A stretch of DNA of 25,337 nucleotides from Roridomyces roridus (lineage: Eukaryota > Basidiomycota > Agaricomycetes > Agaricales > Mycenaceae). Where the stretch lies: positions 1 through 25,337 of the forward strand of contig JARKIF010000356.1 of assembly GCA_029378245.1 (NCBI GenBank). The letters are read 5' to 3'. Shown piece after piece: positions 18,824-25,337 of this stretch; the first letter of the stretch is position 1; every line of letters begins with the position of its first letter. Both the position numbers and the translations under genes were made by a program. The notes under the pieces are model-generated. The model was given only the letters and a program-made list of their open reading frames with translations. It was not told the origin of the DNA and did no database searches.

Positions 18824-20449
18824 GCAGCAGCTTCTTTCCTTTTGCTCTCGATCCGCGACTGATGATTCGTGGGGATACAGAAATTCCGATTCCGCTTGCC
18901 TTGCGAGGACATTCTACCATACAGCTCCCTGTCGTACTATTCCTATCACTCGTTTCTGTTTGGTCTCTTGTGTTTCAGGCTGGGGTGCCGGCGGCTCGAG
19001 GCAGCGTATACCTGTTGCTACCGAGAGCTGTTGCGTATTCAGGGCAACTATATACATTATAAGTACCAAATTTGCTTGCCTTCGAACCCAACGCGCACTG
19101 AACACGCGTCTCTGGTACTGCCAGGACAAATGGCGGCAGCAGTTCAAGCAGGGATTGGAGGGACGGGAGCGTCCATGTCCGGGCAGTTGCACCTGCAGCG
19201 AAAATTGGACTGGCAAACAGTGGTCTTCGCAGTAGTGCAAGTCTTGCCATCGGGAGGGAGAAGAAGGTTCTCCCGCAGCAAGTGTCCGTCGTCTTCTGAG
19301 CTCTGCCGCGCGTCTCCTTCCCTCTGCTGTTCTAGGCTTTTCCCATGGGCCACCACTCCGGCCTTCTCTCCGTGTTTCTTCCTTCCCCTTGACCATTCTG
19401 TTACTGGATAACTGAATGTAGCCATTCAGATGAGATTCGTACTACAATGATCCCCGGAATCATTGTGCATCTGCTATGTTCAAATAGGCGATGTTCAACG
19501 AAGAACTCACTGCTCTGAGCTCACTCTCGACCCTCTACGCTACCTGGCACCCTTCCAGCCGGTTGCGTCGTTATTGAAAATGTCGAGAACGCCGTGCTGT
19601 TCATCCGAACCACCGGGAAAATGTGGAAGTTGTTAACATTGTGCTTCTCTGACGCACAGACATCCCCAGTATTCATGTAAGAGTCGAGCTTCGAAAAAAA
19701 AAAAAGCAGATTTGAACGACTTGAAGAAGGGGTTGAAGCCTCGGGCCACAATTTACCAAGCTGCCAGCCGACACGCCTGTAGAGGAAACTCTGAAACTCA
19801 CCCCAACGAGGAATATGATAGTAGAAAATATTGCGCCGCGCGTTATGAGGGTGCGAGGCCAAGATACACACGAGGGGTGTCGCATAGTCTCCGAATGTCA
19901 GACTCGGATCAATAAAAAAATATGATAGTCGAATTTTTTTATGTTGATCTATTATAGAGGCGTCGCCGCGTCGCAGGAGAGAGAGAGAGTAAATTAAGGC
20001 TGAGCGGTCCCCCGATAACTCCCACATTGCTCGCCTATCTGAGCTCATAGTGCAATTCAACCGCTGGTACGAGGTCGACACCCTCCCGTCCCATTGAGGA
20101 ACAACAGCCCACCGTAGTCCTACGTACAACCGCCTCATAAGTACGCCTACGGTCATCTACAGACTAAGTACTTACAGGGTGTCTCTTTTGTCCATAACCA
20201 TCATTGTCCAATTCTGAGCAAATTCTGAGTGACTGTCTGAGTCGGAAAGGAAACCGTTGAGTCCCAACCGACTCGAGATGTTAAATTATATTTCGGGATC
20301 ATACTCGTTGGATACTCGTGGAGTAAGGACCCGATCGTTGAGGGTTTTTTTTTCAGGATAAACTCCTCAGTATCCCAGGTCCCTGTAAAGAGGAGTTCCA
20401 AGTCTATTAATATTATGGGAGGTCCCGTGCGGCGGATCATTCGGTGGAG
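18824..20449. other. Intergenic region downstream of the GATA gene
   Basis: No gene is recognised. The first part may be 3' UTR; an alternative splice from 18820 to an AG near 18980 would extend the GATA protein but gives no conserved sequence. A minus-strand open frame of 211 codons (20156-19521) contains FGDYATPLVCILASHPHNA but matches nothing I know and includes homopolymer-encoded Phe runs. A-runs occur at 19693-19706 and 19914-19920. Confidence 0.4.
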
Positions 20450-20451
20450 TA

Positions 20452-22504
20452 CACTGACTCGGAAAAAGTAATGGATCACCAAATCTTGAAAATTGGATGC
20501 GGTGTCAAGCCCGATGGAGGGACATTGGAAACTGGTTGTGGGGTGTAGTAGGAGCACTAGGAGGGCTATTATCAGCAGGTACAAATCGGAGTCTGAAATC
20601 GGCTTTGTTCGGCTTCGGTGGTGTGTCAAACGCGAACATGTGATCCATTTGTTATTCTGCATTTGGTTGACCCACGCTATTTGGCGTGAAACACTGCAAC
20701 GACTGGCCCAAATGAGCTAAAATGTTGTACAACTCCTCTTCACTATCCCATCTTCCATCTGTGACCCAAAGCAGTGCACTTCCGGCCTGCTCAGGGACTG
20801 AGAAACATCAAATGAAGAAATCAGTAAAATAATCCTCCCGTGTGCCCAGGACCACTTAACTGTATGGTATAACTTGTCAGTGGGAGCTCATGGATGCCAG
20901 AAAAGCTTAGTTGTCCTCAAAAAGTGGAAATTCAATGTGCAGAGTCTTCCATTCAATTTTCATGGCCAAGCTGAACATTGGGTTGAAAGTTCAGCACCTG
21001 TTCTCAGGTGTCGTGAGTGTCAATGCCATACAGAAACTGACCAGGATGAAGCCTAGGATACTCTACTCCATTAATCCAATCTCCCAGGTACAGGAACAGA
21101 GCTCCATATATGCCCTGACACCAGACAGTGTTGTTTTTCAGCATTGATCTGTGGCCGGATTTTCCCATAGGGTCAACCATCACACCATCGAGTCTGTGCA
21201 TCTTCTAGGCATCTCATAGGATCCCAAAGAGCACAACTGATCAATCAAGACCCAGAAATATGGCTTACAGGGGCTGTTGGGAGGCTCCTTGCTCAGGCTG
21301 TATATACAGATCATGCAAAAATCAACATCAGGCAACCACCCACCATGCACGTCTGCATGAGTTGCCTTTCTTACACTCTAAGTGTAATTCAGTGACCCGC
21401 ATCTACTGTTTTCAGCCGGATTTTCACACCGTGCAAGGCCCTATTTCAATATCAAGGCCACCAAAGGGCCGTGGCCAAACGGTGGTTGAAGTTCTTCGAC
21501 CCTGATAGGGTGTGAGGTGGTCACAGTCACTTTGCCTGTGTAATTGGGGCACTCCTTAGTATTGGGAGAGTTGCCTTATACATGCTTGAGACCTCTCATT
21601 AAAGACTACTGGCGGGGCCATGGGCACCTTTGCCGGATTAGTGGTCACCACTTCATTGACCAAGGGCTTCACAACCAACCCACTTGAGAGCGGATTTTTG
21701 GGCCCAGAATTGCTCCACAGACATCAAATCATCATCCAATCCAATCTCCAGTTGTGTTACATCCGTGCATTTTTGGCATATGTGTTTCAGCTTTGACACA
21801 TTAATTCCCATTCAAGGTTTATTCTACTATTTCCCATTCAAGCCTTATTCCACTATATCCCATTCAAGCCTTATTCCACTATTTCCCATTCAAGCCTTAT
21901 TCCACTATTTCCCATTCAAGCTTCCACTAAACCTAATTCTGTCTAAATTCCAATTACACTCAGGTGTTTCACATATACTTCATGTTCCAAATGTAGATAC
22001 ATTCCCATGGCCTTTGTATATAAACCTAGGTTCACTTTCATGTATCTTCAGTTGATAATTAACGTTGCTTGGTATTCCTCACCTTGCGCTGTCTGACATC
22101 CTCCCTGCTCCCTCTCCCGTTGACCAGGGTAGTCTCACTCACCCTAAACCTCTGTGGTGTAGTGATCTCTGTTGTTCCGGTCACCAATCCCTCTTGGTAT
22201 CCTTCCGGTTCCATTTCCCGCCGGCTCAGCATTTAACAAGTTGCACCTGCCCCATTGAGTCCAGGTAAAAGATCAAACACATGGATTTGACAGAAACCAG
22301 ATTTTAAAATGGATCACTTTCATTTTTGTGATCGCTCTGCTACAGCAAGGAGAGGGTCAGGCAACTCAATATTTTACGGGTATATACTAGACCCTGTAAG
22401 CTTCCTTCGGAGACCTTAACATTGCCCAGAAGTGGCGTGGCTGTGAAGCAATGCATCAAACAATTTCGAACCACGCGTGATCCATTACTTTTTCCGAGTC
22501 AGTG
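20452..22504. mobile_element. 2053-bp Tc1/mariner-like element, 28-bp perfect TIRs, no recognisable transposase
   Basis: The left end begins CACTGACTCGGAAAAAGTAA (20452) and the next eight bases are TGGATCAC. The right end (22504 leftwards) is the exact reverse complement over all 28 bp. TA flanks both ends (20450-20451 and 22505-22506). The interior is AT-richer than its surroundings and holds only short open frames; a minus-strand stretch around 21201-21004 (GALFLYLGDWINGVEYPRL) looks like decayed coding sequence but shows no DDE catalytic pattern I can identify. A 26-bp tandem repeat lies at 21804-21921. Perfect ends with no transposase suggest a non-autonomous element mobilised in trans fairly recently. 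The right end lies 40 bp before the ATG of the second F-box copy. Confidence 0.85.
21804..21921 (+). repeat. 26-bp tandem repeat, about 4.5 units
   Basis: The unit is TTCCCATTCAAGCCTTATTC followed by CACTAT. Units start near 21805, 21831, 21857, 21883 and 21909; the first is the most diverged (GGTTTATTCTACTAT). The repeat lies inside the 2053-bp element and has no coding potential. Confidence 0.9.
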
Positions 22505-22539
22505 TATTTAGTGTGACTCCGACTCGAGGCACACACCCA

Positions 22540-24251
22540 CCTCAATGCCTCCAACGAGTGGGATTCGCTCTCTTCCCAACGAAACTCTGTTGAATATCTT
22601 TCTGTGTGCTATTGCCGGCGTCTTCCCCACACTCCTAGCACATCCCATCCCGAATTTGTCGCTACAGACAGAGTTGGAGCGACTTGCAAACGCCCCGCTA
22701 CTGTTGCTCTCTCGGGTGTGCTCACAATGGCACACGATCGCGCTTGGGACTCCTACGTTGTGGGCCCACCTCGAGATGCACGGAATCACAGAGGGCGCTC
22801 TGGAACAGACAATCGCGCTTTTAAAAACTCATCTCGAACGCAGCCGGGAAGCGCCACTCTGGATCCGGTTCAGAGGAGAAACTTATGACCGCCATCCTCC
22901 TCATCCCCGCATATTCGATCTACTAGCAGAGTACTCGCACCGATGGGAGACCGTGCATTTCGTATGCTCCTTGAAAGGCGTGGACACATCGGCCTTGCGA
23001 GGCCGATTGCCTCGCCTCAAGGATTTCGAGGTCAATGGCGAAGTTCGGCTCAAACACTGCAAACCTGTTACGCCCTTCGATTTTCTCGCGGTGGCTCCGT
23101 GCTTGCGCAGGATATTGGTTGCTGCGCCCGTGCTGCACGTGGACACCTTTGGAACCATTCGCAGGCAAATCAACGATCTTTCGTGCATAGTGACACCGCT
23201 TCACAACGAACTCCACACCTTATTACGATTGCTGCCCGAACTGTCGATGGCGCCGGATTCTACTTCATATTTGACCTCGACCCCTCGATTTTGCCACAAA
23301 ATTGGGACCCTGCTCTATGCCTCCCTTTGATCACTGCCGCCTCCCTGGACACCCTGGGACTCAGAGCGGTTGTATGTGGCCCACCGGATCCACACCACGT
23401 GGCCTCGGTATTCACACAGGTATTCTCGAGCCTCACTCTACCCAACTTGACGAAAGTACTTCTGGGATACGATGGGCATCCCAAGGTCGCGTTGGGTTGG
23501 CCGCCCGCCCAAACACTTGGCATTCCTCGGTCTATCCGAGACGTTCTGCCTTCGGACCGTTGTCTGAAAACACTGCGAGTGTCTCAGGTGAATATCGCGG
23601 AGAACAGTGATGGAGATCCTCTCTGTTCTCGAGGCCCTCGAGAGCCTTGAAATCGGAGATCAGGGGCTGAACGACGAAATACCGCTCATCACCGACAGTT
23701 TCTGCGCGCCATGACACGGGAGGATTCAGGCCATCAAGTGGCGCCCCGACTCGCCCATCTGATTTGCCATTCGAGGCTGGCGTTCACCCCTGAACTCTTC
23801 TCAGATTTCGTGTTGTCCAGGCTGACGTATGGGCCTCCCGCCTCAAAGTTTCAGTCTCTGTACACCCCGCTCCGAGCAGTGACCTAGACATATTCCGCCA
23901 ATCTGCCGGTGCACACGCGTTGCGCCAACTCGCGGTTGAACATTGTCGTTTTCGTTATTTGTCAGGGGAGACATGGGTTGCTCTTACGCTAAATTGTAAT
24001 ACTATATGCTAATAATTCAACCCGAGTGGAATGCACGGAGTTTGTACGATTGCTCCCGAAGTTTCAGCCCAATTGCATGGCTACGACAAGAAAGAAGCTC
24101 GATTCTAGCACGGCTACATGATAAATTACCACCGAAATCTGCTCTCCATAAAACTCGCTCGACGTTTGGATTTGATTCGAATGGAGGCCGGGCGTGCTCG
24201 CCATTGGCGGGGAACGATAACAATCCCTGAGATATTGGAGTGTTCGCGATG
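22540..24251 (+). repeat. Segmental duplication, copy 2
   Basis: Direct repeat of 13300-15884, lacking the MITE and the 14-bp insertion found in copy 1. The two copies are separated by about 6.6 kb that holds two or three mobile elements and the GATA gene. Similarity is high over the F-box gene and lower, with small gaps, in the 3' flank. Confidence 0.8.
22545..23970 (+). pseudogene. F-box protein gene, copy 2, with frameshifts
   Basis: The ATG at 22545 opens a long intact first part (about 235 codons): IRSLPNETLLNIFLCA, LLSRVCSQWHTIALGTPTLW, HRWETVHFVCSLKGVDTSAL, LRGRLPRLKDFEV, HCKPVTPFDFLAVAP, LHTLLRLLPELS. Near 23247 one base is missing relative to copy 1 and the reading jumps to GAGFYFIFDLDPSILPQNWD. 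Another change near 23600-23610 is needed to reach MEILSVLEALESLEIGDQ, and a further single-base deletion near 23696-23703 (GACAGTTTCTG against GACAGCTTTCTG) breaks EIPLITDSF. Translation would therefore give a truncated F-box protein keeping the F-box itself and part of the repeats. The 2053-bp element ends 40 bp upstream, so promoter sequence was probably displaced. Confidence 0.8.
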
Positions 24252-24310
24252 GGATGACCACTGTGCCCATGCATGAGAAAGGATACATCGGAAAATAAAT
24301 ATGAACGAAC

Positions 24311-24661
24311 CTAGATGTGTGGAGCCTTCGCAGGTGCAGCGATGGTGCCGCCGAGTCCAAATTGCGAGGACAAGGCACCAAAGGCGGACGCGTAGTCCTT
24401 CTTCGCTGGAGCCGCGCTCTGTGGTGGCACATATGCGGGAGTGGTGGTCATCGACGGCTTCTTCTTGGAAGGGAGGCAAGGCACCGATCCGCCCAGGCCG
24501 TACGACGATTGGAGAGCCGCGAAAGCAGCTTGGTAGTCTTTCGACTGAGAGGATGTGGATGAGGTGGACGCGAGGAGCGACGCGGTGGAGGAGTTGGGAG
24601 AAGTAGACATTGTTTTAGTAGTACTAGTAGAGGACTGGTGGCTCGGAGGAGGCTCGGTCAT
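24311..24661 (-). CDS. Small hypothetical protein with a twice-repeated DYxxAFxAL..GLGG motif
   Basis: A single-exon frame of 116 residues starts at ATG 24661 (MTEPPPSHQSS; an internal Met at about residue 18 is an alternative). The N-terminal third is Ser/Thr-rich low complexity. Two similar modules follow: KDYQAAFAALQSSYGLGG (about residues 41-58) and KDYASAFGALSSQFGLGG (about 88-105), linked by a KKKPSMTT and Pro-rich spacer. The repeated module, kept while the linker varies, is the main argument that this is a real gene. I do not recognise a named family; short DYQ..FG..GLGG-type proteins of unknown function do occur in mushrooms. No signal peptide or membrane segment is seen, so it is probably cytosolic. 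Confidence 0.7.
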   Translation of the reverse strand: MTEPPPSHQSSTSTTKTMSTSPNSSTASLLASTSSTSSQSKDYQAAFAALQSSYGLGGSVPCLPSKKKPSMTTTPAYVPPQSAAPAKKDYASAFGALSSQFGLGGTIAAPAKAPHI

Positions 24662-25148
24662 AGATTCGCCGTCTGAGGAGCGCCGGTTTTATGGATGTCG
24701 GTCATGGCTGCGGCTGCGGTGAGGATGGATACGCAGTTCAGGAACGAGTCCAGGGTGAGAGTCTCTTGACCGCTGCGCACTGCGCTGGGAGCCGACCGAC
24801 TGGGCAGTCGGGATGGTCTGATGTCATCGGTCAGAGTCGGGGCTTGAAGACCAGAAGCTGCAGAGAGTTTTGACACCTCAATGTGAGGAGCTTGGGAAAC
24901 GCAGGAGCTGAGAGCTGGGTATTGAGGAAACGATGATGAAGGGCAAGAGAGAGAAATTTGACATCACTGATGGCATCCGACCTCGCTCCCTTCGCCATGA
25001 CCACTTGCTTCAAAGCTCTTCGTTTTCCCTGGCAACTCATAGTTATTTTTGCACCGCAGTGTACAATGCGCAACGTCTCATTCGGAGCGGCTGACTTGAA
25101 CAAGCGTGCCGAAAGTGGCTGACATCGTACACCCTTCTCCCTCGCACC
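24662..25148. other. Divergent intergenic region
   Basis: This lies between the minus-strand small protein gene and the plus-strand gene at the right edge and probably contains both promoters. Two minus-strand open frames here (24876-24658 and 25103-24831) give unrecognised translations. CT-rich sequence (TCGTACACCCTTCTCCCTCG) directly precedes the ATG at 25149, as is common upstream of fungal starts. Confidence 0.4.
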
Positions 25149-25337
25149 ATGCTATTCACCCTCCTCCTCCTGCCCTTACTCTATCCACCCTCGTCCTGCC
25201 TCCGTATCAGTACAAGTCGGCCACTGCTCCTCGGACAACAACCGCCTCGACCCCGCCTCCAAGATATTCCTATCCGACTGCTCCGACCAAACCTTCTGCT
25301 CCGGACGAGACCCTACCACCTCCATCTGCGTCCCCCC
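25149..25337 (+). CDS. Probable secreted cysteine-rich protein, 5' part only
   Basis: The ATG at 25149 sits in a good context (CACCATG) and opens MLFTLLLLPLLYPPSSC, a signal-peptide-like hydrophobic stretch. In the +1 frame from 25213 the sequence reads QVGHCSSDNNRLDPAS, then FLSDCSDQTFCSGRDP and TSICVP up to the edge, with regularly spaced cysteines typical of extracellular fungal proteins. The two parts lie in different frames within about 60 bp and I cannot place a normal intron between them, so either the true start lies elsewhere or there is a one-base error near 25200-25212. The gene runs off the right edge. Family unassigned. Confidence 0.5.
   Translation, partial: MLFTLLLLPLLYPPSSCLRISTSRPLLLGQQPPRPRLQDIPIRLLRPNLLLRTRPYHLHLRPP

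Noticed and set aside
19521..20156. A 211-codon minus-strand frame containing FGDYATPLVCILASHPHNA.
   Set aside because: It is longer than chance would favour, but has no recognisable domain, contains a homopolymer-encoded Phe run and shows no supporting splice structure. Left as unassigned intergenic sequence.
20201..20449. Sequence GACTGTCTGAGTCGG near 20230 resembling the element end CACTGACTCGG.
   Set aside because: The match is short and continues differently after GGAAA; it has no TA-flanked partner, so I do not extend the element to it.

Overview
The window looks like nuclear DNA of a mushroom-forming basidiomycete (Agaricomycetes). The signs are very short GT-AG introns (about 50-60 nt), GC-rich exons, and protein families typical of that group: fungal F-box/LRR-like proteins, a DUF2828 (vWA-fold) protein, two DUF7918 proteins and a GATA-type zinc-finger protein. 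There are no prokaryotic operons, no CRISPR array, no rRNA genes and no tRNA I can defend. The placement is an inference; no marker gene fixes the genus.

Layout: (1) 1-1105, minus strand: an F-box-like gene running off the left edge, with one apparent frameshift. (2) 1264-3655, plus: a DUF2828 gene with the vWA metal-site motif, broken by an in-frame TAG that replaces an expected Trp and by several frame changes. (3) 3656-9030: a long gene-poor tract, visibly purine-rich on the plus strand, holding a degenerate tandem array of ~200-bp units that passes into ~60-76-bp units. (4) 9141-9322: a decayed fragment resembling casein kinase II alpha. (5) 9516-13014, minus: two tandem DUF7918 paralogues, both with fully consistent exon structures. 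(6) 13307-15505 and 22545-23970, plus: two direct copies of an F-box gene belonging to a segmental duplication; both are broken, and the first carries a 750-bp MITE flanked by TA. (7) 16564-17147: a 584-bp hAT-type MITE with an 8-bp target duplication, just upstream of (8) a GATA zinc-finger gene at 17252-18823 whose reading frame is broken by a 7-bp insertion inside a 177-bp tandem repeat. (9) 20452-22504: a 2053-bp element with 28-bp perfect terminal inverted repeats flanked by TA, ending about 40 bp before the second F-box copy. (10) 24311-24661, minus: a small intact protein with an internally repeated motif. (11) 25149 to the right edge: the start of a probable secreted Cys-rich protein.

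The most interesting signal is the DUF7918 pair. Both proteins have the same layout: DUF7918 domain, an internal hydrophobic-acidic motif resembling a SUMO-interacting motif (ILDLT followed by acidic residues), basic NLS-like stretches, a cluster of psi-K-x-E motifs matching the SUMOylation consensus, and a C-terminus ending in VIDLT. The short paralogue has 3 psi-K-x-E motifs; the long one has 14 plus one psi-K-x-D. Most neighbouring genes are broken by indels, nonsense changes or transposons, while these two open frames thread six and seven exons without a break. I read them as functional candidates for a poly-SUMO scaffold. The sequence shows the motifs; the function is inference.
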